DNA from: Gammaproteobacteria bacterium | Lineage (GTDB): Bacteria > Pseudomonadota > Gammaproteobacteria > Xanthomonadales > SZUA-36 | NCBI GenBank assembly: GCA_021772935.1 | Contig: JAJFLA010000046.1 | Location: 1-64,000 of the forward strand | DNA: 64,000 nt | Direction of reading: 5' to 3' | Shown: positions 31,828 to 40,236 of the stretch, piece after piece | Layout: each line of letters opens with the position of its first letter | Numbering within the stretch: position 1 is the stretch's first letter | Made by a program: the position numbers and the translations under genes | Notes under the pieces: generated by a model | The model's database searches: none | What the model saw: the letters and a program-made list of their open reading frames with translations, nothing else | Told to the model about the DNA's origin: nothing

Positions 31828-33816
31828 ATGAAGTATTTTTTAATTACACTCATGCTGGTTGCTTTCGGTAGCCTCTCGTCTGCTCATGGCGAAACGATAT
31901 CCAGTCTGATTGATAACGAGGTCGATCTGAACGCACAATTGACCCTGGCTGAGAATGACCCGAGCAACCACTACCTGATCAGGATAAGCCCCAAGGTGGA
32001 TGGCACATCCTTTCGCGTCAGCGCAACTTATGACATTAGCACATCTGTTACCCTTCAGGGCGAAGGTGTTAAAACCGAAACGACGGGTAGAAATATTATA
32101 ATCACACCGGGTGCTGGTTTTTCTGGTCCACTGTTCAGAGTCATGACAGGGGCACGTCTGTCTGCTTCCGGGCTTGAGCCAGATGGTTTCGCAAACAGCG
32201 GTGATGGCGGTACGGTTGATGTGGAACAGGGTGGATCATTCGTTGGTGATAGATTGAAGTTCAAAAACTCAAGCAGCATGGGTAATGGTGGTGCTGTTAA
32301 CTGCGGTCCCAACAGCTATTGTCACTTTCGAGACAGCAGGTTCTTCTTTGGCCATGCAGCGAAAAACGGTGGTGGCATATCTGTAGAAAATGGTGCTCGA
32401 CTGCTTGTGGAAAATTCATTGCTGCGAGCAAATTCTGCCGGAATTTTTGGCTGTCATATTAATAATGAGGGCGGTGATGTAACAGTCGTGGGTTCACTTT
32501 TAAGTGAAAAAATAGACCTCGATCGTTGTATTAATGTGGGCGGTGAAAATCCATTTGGCAGATTTACCCTGCGTGGCGTTCATTGGGAAACAGACGTAAC
32601 AAATGATGCTCTTGATACCACAGATACGACAGTTACGATGGGTTCAATTGTGTATAAGAATCCACGTCTCCGGTTTATGAATACACAACAAGCGCCTGTT
32701 GATAATTCAGTACAAAGCCAATGCAACGATTTTGGTTCTGGCCAAATGGTTTCAGAGGGCTTCAATATGGATAGCGATGGCAGTTGCTTCCTCAATCATG
32801 CAACCGATCTTCCCAATACTGACCCTTTGATTAGCTATGATAATAGAGGTATCCCGCAACCGTTGGCAGGGAGTCCAATGATAGAGTCCGGGCCAGTGGA
32901 CTTTGTCAACAACGAACTGCCTTGCATTTATAAGGATTTGAATGGTCTTGGACGCCCTCAGGATTTTGATCTTGACGGTGTATTCACCTGTGACCGTGGC
33001 CCGGTTGAAGTTCAGGGAGGGGTGGATATCGGTGCGCCACAGAGCGCGGCTTTTTACGACACCGGCCGTAATGGTGAGGGTGCCTTTGTTGAAATACTTG
33101 AAAATGGTATCGCAGTCGTTTCTTTCTATACCTATTCACCGGACGGAATGAACATGGCTTGGTTTGTTGGTAGTGGTCAAGTGAAGGGAAATTCTGTGGT
33201 CGTGGATGAAATGCAGAAGGCGACTGGCGGTGTTTTCGGTGCTGGCTTTGACCCTGGGAAAATCGTTAGAACCCGGGTTGGTGGCATGTCGCTGGTTTTT
33301 CCTGACTGCAATGCGATCGGTAACCCAGGAAGACTCAATTTCACAGCAGATCCCGATTCCGGTTTTGAGAATTTATTACAAAAGGCTTCCCGTCTGACAT
33401 CAATTTACAATTGCGATGGTGCAGCACCTGCTGCCAACGTCCATCGGAGTGGTGCGTTTTATGCGCCTGAGCGCTCAGGAGAAGGTATTTTTGTGCAATG
33501 GCTAAGTGATGGCAGGGTAGTGCTGGTGTTTTATACCTTTGATACTGACGGCAACCCTTTCTGGCTGACCAGTGTTTCGGGTGATGCCCTCATCAATGGC
33601 GCCACAGTAACCGCAAACATGCTTTACGCCGATGGTAAAACTGAATTTGGTGCTAATTTTAACCCTGCAGAGGTCAACCTTTTACCCTGGGGGACCGTCA
33701 CCTTGACCTATACAGATGATAACAACCTGAATTTCGCCTATAACTCAACTGTGGCTGGTTTTGGTGCCGGCAACCATGCTTATACGCGTCTGACGAAACT
33801 GCTTGGAACAGACTGA
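31828..33816 (+). CDS. secreted beta-helix-like protein with two C-terminal repeats
   Basis: The start at ATG 31828 follows AGGAGGAGAACAG, and the 662-residue product begins with a clear signal peptide (MKYFLITLMLVAFGSLSSAHG). Residues about 60-400 are Gly/Asn-rich with polymorphic-outer-membrane-like turns (NSGDGGTVDVEQGGS, NGGGISVENGARL), suggesting a right-handed parallel beta-helix, and end with DLNGLGRPQDFDLDG...VDIGA, as in choice-of-anchor proteins. Two diverged repeats of about 125 residues follow, beginning SAAFYDTGRNGEGAFVE and SGAFYAPERSGEGIFVQ; each has a VVxFYTx(D/S)xDGxxxW core. It is probably exported or surface-attached. No enzyme active site was recognised. Expressed alone, ending at the strong hairpin at 33828. 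Confidence 0.8.
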   Translation: MKYFLITLMLVAFGSLSSAHGETISSLIDNEVDLNAQLTLAENDPSNHYLIRISPKVDGTSFRVSATYDISTSVTLQGEGVKTETTGRNIIITPGAGFSGPLFRVMTGARLSASGLEPDGFANSGDGGTVDVEQGGSFVGDRLKFKNSSSMGNGGAVNCGPNSYCHFRDSRFFFGHAAKNGGGISVENGARLLVENSLLRANSAGIFGCHINNEGGDVTVVGSLLSEKIDLDRCINVGGENPFGRFTLRGVHWETDVTNDALDTTDTTVTMGSIVYKNPRLRFMNTQQAPVDNSVQSQCNDFGSGQMVSEGFNMDSDGSCFLNHATDLPNTDPLISYDNRGIPQPLAGSPMIESGPVDFVNNELPCIYKDLNGLGRPQDFDLDGVFTCDRGPVEVQGGVDIGAPQSAAFYDTGRNGEGAFVEILENGIAVVSFYTYSPDGMNMAWFVGSGQVKGNSVVVDEMQKATGGVFGAGFDPGKIVRTRVGGMSLVFPDCNAIGNPGRLNFTADPDSGFENLLQKASRLTSIYNCDGAAPAANVHRSGAFYAPERSGEGIFVQWLSDGRVVLVFYTFDTDGNPFWLTSVSGDALINGATVTANMLYADGKTEFGANFNPAEVNLLPWGTVTLTYTDDNNLNFAYNSTVAGFGAGNHAYTRLTKLLGTD

Positions 33817-33827
33817 CAAGGGTTACT

Positions 33828-33876
33828 AAACGGGGCCGGATACAATATTCTCAGGAAATTGTATCCGGCCCCGTTT
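33828..33876. terminator. bidirectional 19-bp hairpin terminator
   Basis: AAACGGGGCCGGATACAAT (33828-33846), an 11-base loop, and the exact complement ATTGTATCCGGCCCCGTTT (33858-33876). The A/T ends supply a short T-run in both directions. It lies between the convergent secreted-protein and paaK genes and can serve both. Confidence 0.9.
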
Positions 33877-33893
33877 AAGCCAACTCTCTTTAG

Positions 33894-35201
33894 TCAACGC
33901 GACCGCTTGTCGACAACACGCACCGCTTTGCCCTCGGAACGGGCAACACCACCCACGTTGCGTAATTCAATGGTGGATGTCACACCGATGTAGGATTTGA
34001 TACTGTGGGCTAGTTTTCCGGCAAGTTGGCTCCGTTCATCATTTGACATTTGATCATGTTCTGGCGTCAATTCGACCAATACACGTAGCTTGTCCATCTG
34101 TTTTTCGGTATACAGTTCAATCTGGTAGTGCGGTGAACATTCTTTGAGTTTGAGGATTTCTTCCTCAATCTGGGTGGGGAATACATTGACACCACGTATG
34201 ATCATCATGTCATCACTGCGACCAGTGATTTTGTCCATACGGCGCATGCTACGGGCGGTACCTGGCAACAGGCGTGTGAGATCGCGTGTTCGATATCTGA
34301 TGATGGGCAATGCCTCTTTGCTGAGTGAGGTAAAAACCAATTCGCCATACTCACCGTCGGGCAGGACTTCACCACTGGCGGGATCGATTATTTCAGGGTA
34401 AAAATGATCTTCCCAGATGGTCGGTCCATCCTTGGTTTCGAGACACTCGCTGGCCACGCCGGGTCCGATAACTTCGGATAAACCGTAGATATCAATCGCG
34501 TCAATACCACAACGGATTTCAATTTCTTTGCGCATCGCATCGGTCCATGGTTCTGCACCGAACATTCCAAGTCGTAGCGAGGATTCCACAGGATTGATGC
34601 CCTGACGATCAAATTCATCGGCAAGATTCAGCATGTAGGAAGGTGTCGCCATGATGATGTCTGGTTGAAAATCCTGGATAAGTTGCACCTGGCGTTCGGT
34701 CATGCCGCCTGACATGGGTATGACGGTGGCGCCGAGGCGTTCCGCGCCGTAATGTGCACCCAATCCGCCGGTAAACAGACCATAACCATACGCTACGTGA
34801 ATTGTATCGCTTTTTGTTCCACCTGCAGCACGAATCGACCTGGCGCAAACATCGGCCCACATATCGATATCGTTTTGTGTGTATCCGACCACGGTAGGCT
34901 GACCGGTGGTGCCACTGGAGGCATGGATACGGACAACATCTTCCATTGGGACCGCGAACATGCCAAAAGGGTAGTTTTCGCGTAAGTCTACCTTTGATGT
35001 ACAGGGGAATCGGCCGAGGTCAGAGAGTGACTTCAGTTCTGTGGGGTGGATCCCGACAGCATCAAAGGATTTTCTGTAATGTTCCACATTGTCATAGGCG
35101 TGCTGCAGGCTCCACTGCATACGGCTCAGTTGTAGTGCCTGCAATTCATCCAGGCTGGCTTTTTCAATGTGCTCAAGTTCTGAATGGTCGATGTTGTTCA
35201 T
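33894..35201 (-). CDS. paaK: phenylacetate-CoA ligase
   Basis: The start is the ATG at 35199-35201, preceded by AGGAGGAGTT inside the upstream gene's last codons (ATGA overlap). The 435-residue product is a typical PaaK: P-loop HASSGTTGQPTVVGYT near residue 90, YGLSEVIGPGVASEC, and RYRTRDLTRLLPGTARSMRRM, with the C-terminal domain ending near residue 430. It activates phenylacetate to phenylacetyl-CoA with ATP. It is last of an operon with a symporter and DUF485 protein, next to an amine dehydrogenase cluster able to supply phenylacetate from phenylethylamine. No paaABCDE ring-epoxidase genes lie in the window. Confidence 0.95.
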   Translation of the reverse strand: MNNIDHSELEHIEKASLDELQALQLSRMQWSLQHAYDNVEHYRKSFDAVGIHPTELKSLSDLGRFPCTSKVDLRENYPFGMFAVPMEDVVRIHASSGTTGQPTVVGYTQNDIDMWADVCARSIRAAGGTKSDTIHVAYGYGLFTGGLGAHYGAERLGATVIPMSGGMTERQVQLIQDFQPDIIMATPSYMLNLADEFDRQGINPVESSLRLGMFGAEPWTDAMRKEIEIRCGIDAIDIYGLSEVIGPGVASECLETKDGPTIWEDHFYPEIIDPASGEVLPDGEYGELVFTSLSKEALPIIRYRTRDLTRLLPGTARSMRRMDKITGRSDDMMIIRGVNVFPTQIEEEILKLKECSPHYQIELYTEKQMDKLRVLVELTPEHDQMSNDERSQLAGKLAHSIKSYIGVTSTIELRNVGGVARSEGKAVRVVDKRSR

Positions 35202-36751
35202 AACTCCTCCTGAACGGGTCCAATTTCGGACTGTATCCACTGTGCATCAAAAGACTCCGATTCGCGTTGTGCCCTGTCGCTCCTGTCGGTAACCGAAAAC
35301 AAAAAAGAGCAAACCAAGTTTGCCAGCATCGCGAAAAGTGTCGGGTAGAGATAGGGAAAAATTGCTTTTTCAAATCCAAAAAGAGTGACCCAGATGGTCG
35401 GACCCAACACGACCAGACCGAGTGCGGTCCCTAGTCCTGCATAGCCCCCAGCCAGTGCGCCCCGGGTGGTGAATTTTGACCAGTACATGGATAGAAACAT
35501 CACCGGAAAATTTACGCTGGCAGCAATGGCAAGTGCAATCAATGCCAATACCGCCACGTTTTCACCCTCGAGTAAAATGGCCAGAGCCATGGTACTCAAG
35601 CCGATGACCAGTGTCGTGATACGGGATATTTTTAGTTCTGTATCCCTGTCGCTATTGCCATGCCGGATAACATTGGCATACAGGTCATGCGATACCGCAG
35701 CAGCAGCCGACAAGGTCAGGCCTGATACGACGGCAAGTATGGTTGCAAATGCCACGGCTGATATAAACCCAAGAAACAGATCACCACCGATGACCTTGGA
35801 AAGATGAATTGCAGACATGTTGGTGCCACCAATGAGGTTGCCGTCTGTGTTCAGAAATTCAGGATTATTGGTGACGTAGACGATGGCACCCATACCAATG
35901 ATAAAAATCAAACTTTGGAAATAACCAATAAACCCGATCGCATAAGCCACTGAACGACGTGCCTGGCGCGCGTTTGGTACCGTGAAAAAACGCATCAAAA
36001 CGTGAGGTAAACCAGCGGTGCCGAACACAAAAGCCAGACCGATTGAAATAATTGTGATGGTGTCGGTGAACATCACCCCCGGGGCCATGATGGCTGACCC
36101 TTTAGGGTGTTCATTGACTGCTGCAGTTAGCAGGTCGCTAAAATTAAAATTCATCATGGACATTACGCCAAAGCCGATAATGGTGCCTCCCACCAGTAAC
36201 AACACGGCTTTAATGGTCTGAATCCAGGTGGTTGCAAGCATGCCGCCAAACATGACATAGAGTGTCATCAATACACCCACCAATACCACGGCGACCTCAT
36301 AGGGTAGGCCAAACAAAATCTGGATTAAGGCTCCGGCTCCCACCATTTGCGCCAGAAGGTAGGGAATTGCCACTGCGAGAGAACCTATTGCAGACATCGT
36401 TCTGACCGGTTTGCGCTCCAGACGGAAGGCAACAACATCCGAAAACGTGTATTGGCCGAGGTTCCGTAGCCTTTCTGCAACCAATAGCAGGATTACCGCC
36501 CAGCCCAGTGTTCCACCGATAATAAATAGCATGGCGTCCATACCGGTGCTGTAAACCAGTGCCGTTACACCAAGAAAGGTTGCGGCTGACATGAAATCAC
36601 CGGCAATAGCGAGCCCATTTTGCATACCGCCGATACTTTTGCCCGCCGCATAAAAATCTGAGCGGGTTTTGGTTCGTTTGGAAGCCCAAACAGTAATCAC
36701 AAGGGTGATACTGACAAACAGGAAAAACATAATGATGGCATTGATGTTCAT
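35198..36751 (-). CDS. sodium/solute symporter, ActP/PaaL type
   Basis: A 517-residue SSS-family transporter with about 13 membrane helices: AGKSIGGMQNGLAIAGDFMSAATFLG in helix 2 and AGLPHVLMRFFTVPNARQARRS in the middle are ActP-group signatures. It pairs with a DUF485 protein upstream, as acetate permease ActP does with YjcH. The downstream overlap with phenylacetate-CoA ligase points to phenylacetate or a related monocarboxylate as substrate, as for PaaL permeases. Its ATG overlaps the DUF485 stop by four bases. Acetate cannot be excluded. Confidence 0.9.
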   Translation of the reverse strand: MNINAIIMFFLFVSITLVITVWASKRTKTRSDFYAAGKSIGGMQNGLAIAGDFMSAATFLGVTALVYSTGMDAMLFIIGGTLGWAVILLLVAERLRNLGQYTFSDVVAFRLERKPVRTMSAIGSLAVAIPYLLAQMVGAGALIQILFGLPYEVAVVLVGVLMTLYVMFGGMLATTWIQTIKAVLLLVGGTIIGFGVMSMMNFNFSDLLTAAVNEHPKGSAIMAPGVMFTDTITIISIGLAFVFGTAGLPHVLMRFFTVPNARQARRSVAYAIGFIGYFQSLIFIIGMGAIVYVTNNPEFLNTDGNLIGGTNMSAIHLSKVIGGDLFLGFISAVAFATILAVVSGLTLSAAAAVSHDLYANVIRHGNSDRDTELKISRITTLVIGLSTMALAILLEGENVAVLALIALAIAASVNFPVMFLSMYWSKFTTRGALAGGYAGLGTALGLVVLGPTIWVTLFGFEKAIFPYLYPTLFAMLANLVCSFLFSVTDRSDRAQRESESFDAQWIQSEIGPVQEEL

Positions 36752-37062
36752 GCTTCTTTCCCGGTGATCTTTTTTTCCAGCGGTTCAAAAAAACTGTTGG
36801 CGATCCAAACGTAGATCACGGTTAGAAAAAAGGTTGAAAAAAGAATCGCGTAACCCATGACAATTCCAACCGGGATGACCCCGTGGTTAAACAGGGGTTG
36901 GGCAAGCACAGCTGGGGAATAAACAGACATCAAGCCATAAAGGAGGTATAGCCCCAGCAGGAAAAGCAAAAATGACCATGAAACGCGACGGCGCACACTC
37001 ACCAGTTTTTGGAAGTTTTTGTCAGCCAAAATGGCCTTATCTGTTTGCGATAACATATTCAA
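36748..37062 (-). CDS. DUF485 family membrane protein (YjcH-like)
   Basis: A 104-residue protein with two membrane helices (about residues 28-50 and 60-85) and the DUF485 features ILADKNFQKLVSVRRRVSWSF and a C-terminal NSFFEPLEKKI. It is the usual small partner of ActP-type symporters. First gene of the DUF485-symporter-paaK operon, divergent from the LuxR-type regulator gene. The 71-base space between them must hold both promoters. Confidence 0.9.
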   Translation of the reverse strand: MNMLSQTDKAILADKNFQKLVSVRRRVSWSFLLFLLGLYLLYGLMSVYSPAVLAQPLFNHGVIPVGIVMGYAILFSTFFLTVIYVWIANSFFEPLEKKITGKEA

Positions 37063-37133
37063 TATTCCCCAGGGTTGACTTGGTTCTGGTATAAGAGAGT
37101 CTGTACATCGTTTTGTCCAGAGGTTTTTTTCCT

Positions 37134-38042
37134 ATGACGTCATCGAAAAACACCAGCCGCAGTCGCGACCTGGGGCAGCCCGATGCCCGTTTCAGAGAAC
37201 CCTCTGCCTTTGGCCACCCGACCTGGTTGGAAGGGCTGACACAGCTTTGCCGTTGCATTGGCTCGCCGACATTTGAATCATGTCTGCTCAAGTTACTCAA
37301 CAAGGTTACACCCGTAGATCATTGTGTTGTTTTTACTTTTGGGCAGGGCGGTGCAGGACATCTTTTTACCCACGGCAGAATGCCGGTTGAAGAAGCACAC
37401 CAACTCGCCGACGATTATGTCAAGCATTTTCACCAGCAGGATCCGAACTATGCACAGGTTTCCGGTGCCATTGAAGGTTGTGAAAATGCGCTGATTCCAC
37501 TCTCCATTGAAGATGGTTCTTCTGCTTCCACCACAATATCCTTCGACTTTGCCTATAAAAATCATTTTTTTGATCGCCACGATTTGATTGACAAGGCCTC
37601 GACAGTTGGCAAGGTCGAGCAGGGCAGTGTGTATTGCAATTTCTATCGCATGGGTCGCTCCGGGCCTTATTCCCAGAAAGATTGGAAATTGCTTGAGTCG
37701 ATTCTGCCATTGATAACAACCCTGATTTCCACACACTACCGTTTGCTCCAGTTGAGCTCTCAGGGGGAACAGCGACCCTATCGGAATGCACGAAGCCTGG
37801 TTCACAACATTATCAGCAAAAATGCATCTCCGTTTTCCCAGCTAACCCCGCGTGAGCGAGAGGTCTGTGAGCGTATATTATTGGGTTACACATCGGTCGG
37901 AATTGGTCTCGACCTCAATATTGCGCAATCCAGTGTGGTGACCTATCGGCGCCGTGCGTACGAGAAGCTGGATATTTCCAGCCAGAACGAATTGTTTACG
38001 CTTTGCCTGACTGCCAGTCAATATCATTTGCTTGACTCCTAA
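37134..38042 (+). CDS. LuxR-type HTH transcriptional regulator
   Basis: The start is ATG 37134, ten bases after AGAGG; a TTG at 37113 is less likely. The 302-residue protein has an N-terminal domain of no recognised type (about residues 30-225) and a C-terminal LuxR HTH: FSQLTPREREVCERILLGYT, then IAQSSVVTYRRRAYEKLDI. The N-terminal part lacks the autoinducer-binding Trp/Tyr/Asp pattern, so it is probably not a quorum sensor. Placed between the phenylacetate operon (divergent) and the amine dehydrogenase cluster (convergent), it probably senses an amine or aromatic acid and controls one or both. Fourteen bases separate its stop from the cytochrome c stop. Confidence 0.88.
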   Translation: MTSSKNTSRSRDLGQPDARFREPSAFGHPTWLEGLTQLCRCIGSPTFESCLLKLLNKVTPVDHCVVFTFGQGGAGHLFTHGRMPVEEAHQLADDYVKHFHQQDPNYAQVSGAIEGCENALIPLSIEDGSSASTTISFDFAYKNHFFDRHDLIDKASTVGKVEQGSVYCNFYRMGRSGPYSQKDWKLLESILPLITTLISTHYRLLQLSSQGEQRPYRNARSLVHNIISKNASPFSQLTPREREVCERILLGYTSVGIGLDLNIAQSSVVTYRRRAYEKLDISSQNELFTLCLTASQYHLLDS

Positions 38043-38055
38043 ACGCCACTGTTTT

Positions 38056-38502
38056 TCATTTTAGTACTGTGTCTGTTTCCGTTTTTGAGATTTGCGCCAC
38101 CAACTTGTTACGTACAGCATTGACATTAGCCAATGGCCGACGAAAGTGGGTGATTTCCTCTGTTGTGTATGGGATAAAATCTACGGGTAGTTGCTCGCGG
38201 CTGAAATTATCAAGTATCCAGTTGAGTACATCCGCTACTTCGGAGTCGGTCAGTGCAGACTGTGATGTACCAGGTACCTGGATCAGAAATTCTCGCCCAC
38301 CTTCAACCTCCAGAAAACGACCCACTTCCTGTTTGAGCGCAGGAACCTTTTCCGGCGTGCCAGCACCATCTGCCAGGTGGCAGCCCTGACAATGTAAAAT
38401 ATAGTTAAGGCGTGGTGTGGACATTGCCCCAGCCTGCACCGTCAGATAACTGAAAAGCAACACAATGCCAGTGATGCTCGCGCGTATCATTGCGGCGCTC
38501 AT
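38056..38502 (-). CDS. periplasmic class I cytochrome c
   Basis: The ATG (38500-38502) overlaps the light-chain stop as TGATG, so translation is coupled. The 148-residue product has a signal peptide (MIRASITGIVLLFSYLTVQAGA) and a single haem site HCQGCH; the axial Met is unclear. Last gene of the amine dehydrogenase cluster, it takes the place of amicyanin (mauC) found in methylotroph clusters and is the likely electron acceptor of the quinoprotein. That role is inferred from position. Confidence 0.88.
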   Translation of the reverse strand: MSAAMIRASITGIVLLFSYLTVQAGAMSTPRLNYILHCQGCHLADGAGTPEKVPALKQEVGRFLEVEGGREFLIQVPGTSQSALTDSEVADVLNWILDNFSREQLPVDFIPYTTEEITHFRRPLANVNAVRNKLVAQISKTETDTVLK

Positions 38503-39026
38503 CAAGAGTCGGCTACAGCCAGCCCGAGCACCACGGCAGTCGAACAATTGTAGCTAACATCTACCGTAGATCCCGCGCACCAATTGATGTCGTTGGATTG
38601 GAAGGGTTGGTAAACAGGCCGATCACCCTTGTTGGTATTACACAAGCAACGGCCGCAACTGGATTTACCGCAGCAATCATTGTAAGAGATGATGTAATCC
38701 TTGCCATCCACAGGGTTGGTGCAGGTACCAATCCAGGTAATCGGTGAAACGGTCGTTCCGGGTGGGCAAGTGTTGTAACTGCCGCCACAGCAATCACACA
38801 AAAAACCATCGATGGCGCAATAACGCCAGTAGTCGCAGCTTTCAGGGTCACCGGTTTCACTGGGCGCATCTGGACGCGAGCTCTCGTTAGCCCGGGCGAC
38901 CGGTAATAGTGGAACCGCTGCCGTTCCAACCATCAATGTGCCGACTTTGGCAATAAAACTCCGGCGCGAGCTCTGACGTGCTATAGACCTCGCAGAATTT
39001 TCAGAAAATTTATCCAACCATTTCAT
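38502..39026 (-). CDS. mauA: TTQ amine dehydrogenase light chain
   Basis: A 174-residue precursor with a long twin-Arg leader (ARQSSRRSFIAKVGTLMVGTA), as in MauA/AauA. The mature part is Cys-rich (CDYWRYCAIDGFLCDCCGG onward). Trp98 and Trp149 sit 51 residues apart, exactly as TTQ residues betaTrp57 and betaTrp108 of Paracoccus methylamine dehydrogenase. With the same offset of 41, Asp73 and Asp117 match the essential betaAsp32 and betaAsp76. All parts of the cofactor site are present. Context with paaK suggests the aromatic amine version (aauA), but methylamine cannot be excluded. It follows MauD by 40 bases. Confidence 0.95.
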   Translation of the reverse strand: MKWLDKFSENSARSIARQSSRRSFIAKVGTLMVGTAAVPLLPVARANESSRPDAPSETGDPESCDYWRYCAIDGFLCDCCGGSYNTCPPGTTVSPITWIGTCTNPVDGKDYIISYNDCCGKSSCGRCLCNTNKGDRPVYQPFQSNDINWCAGSTVDVSYNCSTAVVLGLAVADS

Positions 39027-39065
39027 ATATTGTTCTCCACTGCAGTCATTGCCAATTAGCGCCGG

Positions 39066-39683
39066 TTAGGCAACATCCTGCTCTTGTTTCTGTTGTGCTT
39101 TGAGGTACTCCTGGATTGAGGCGACACCTTGTGCTCTGGCTTCGAACAGGCTTTCAATATGCTCCCTGCTGTTAACCAGACCCCGCGCGCACAGGATTCC
39201 TTTTTCATCAATCAGTGCTGCAAAGGGTAATTTGGCGACCTGCATCGTCATACCCAGCTGTGGCGAAAGCACATAGGGCCAGGATGCCATTTGTTGCTTT
39301 TTAAGCCAGGCTCGGTGCTCATCCGGGTCACCATCGCTGGCAAGCACTATGTCCAGCCAGTCTTTCTCGCTTTTTCGCATGGCTTCAAGTACTGGTATCA
39401 GGGTTTTGCAAACCGGGCAGGTGGGTGAAAGGAAAAACAGCAGTGTACTTTTATGGTTGCTGGCCTTGCCGCCAATTCTAAGTGCGCGGCCATCTATTGT
39501 TTGCAACTCGAGCACAGGCGCTAATTCACCGGTTTTTAGACCTTTACCTGACATCAGCGCACCCGCTGGCGCAACCCGTTCGTATAAAACACCAACTTGT
39601 CTGACCAGGGCGAATACCACTGCGACCAACACCAGAACAAGAATCCAGAGAAGTATGTTAGAGATAATAAGTGTGTTGATCAT
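39066..39683 (-). CDS. mauD: amine dehydrogenase maturation protein MauD
   Basis: A 205-residue protein with one N-terminal membrane helix (about residues 7-27) and a periplasmic thioredoxin-fold domain: LLFFLSPTCPVCKTLIPVL contains the redox CPVC. MauD is needed for correct disulfide formation in the six-disulfide light chain, encoded just downstream. The start overlaps the mauE stop by four bases (39680-39683). Confidence 0.95.
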   Translation of the reverse strand: MINTLIISNILLWILVLVLVAVVFALVRQVGVLYERVAPAGALMSGKGLKTGELAPVLELQTIDGRALRIGGKASNHKSTLLFFLSPTCPVCKTLIPVLEAMRKSEKDWLDIVLASDGDPDEHRAWLKKQQMASWPYVLSPQLGMTMQVAKLPFAALIDEKGILCARGLVNSREHIESLFEARAQGVASIQEYLKAQQKQEQDVA

Positions 39684-40216
39684 GCACCGCTCCGCAAAGC
39701 TGCAAGGCGGGGTGCCTGGCTCAGTAATTGATTAAAACCCATGTACAGGCCGCTGGCTACCAACACGCCAAAGAAAATGGTGAACAAGTCCATTCTATTT
39801 AACGATCGCTCGATTGTCGGTGCCATAGCGAGCACAACCAGACCTGAAAATATTAGATTTCTGGATACCAGCCACCAGGACAGAACCTGGGTTGTTGCAG
39901 GTCCATTACAGCCACAATCTATATCGCGACGCCCGCGGTACAGGTTGATGCTGATCACCGTCGCATAAAGCAATAACAAGGTGGCCATCAAGCTGCAGGC
40001 AGCAGGCTGTGTAGTTGGGATTAATACTAAAATACTCGATACTAACTCTAATATAATCAGTGATATTGAAATGAAACCTAATAAACTAGTTGGAACCAGT
40101 TCATAGTCTCCCATGGCTGCTTTAAAAACTACAGGTGCCTGCAATTTGTGGACCGCAGCCACACCGAATAGCAAGGACATACAGAGGCTGATAATAACTG
40201 TTATGACAGGATCCAT
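39680..40216 (-). CDS. mauE: membrane protein MauE
   Basis: A 178-residue integral membrane protein with about four hydrophobic segments and the family features GAVHKLQAPVVFKAAMGDYELVP and RGRRDIDCGCNGPA, whose Cys pair is typical. MauE (DoxX/VKOR-like) works with MauD in light-chain disulfide formation. It begins 20 bases after the heavy-chain gene stop and overlaps mauD. Confidence 0.93.
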   Translation of the reverse strand: MDPVITVIISLCMSLLFGVAAVHKLQAPVVFKAAMGDYELVPTSLLGFISISLIILELVSSILVLIPTTQPAACSLMATLLLLYATVISINLYRGRRDIDCGCNGPATTQVLSWWLVSRNLIFSGLVVLAMAPTIERSLNRMDLFTIFFGVLVASGLYMGFNQLLSQAPRLAALRSGA

Positions 40217-40236
40217 GTGTGCTCTATGTGAGGCCC

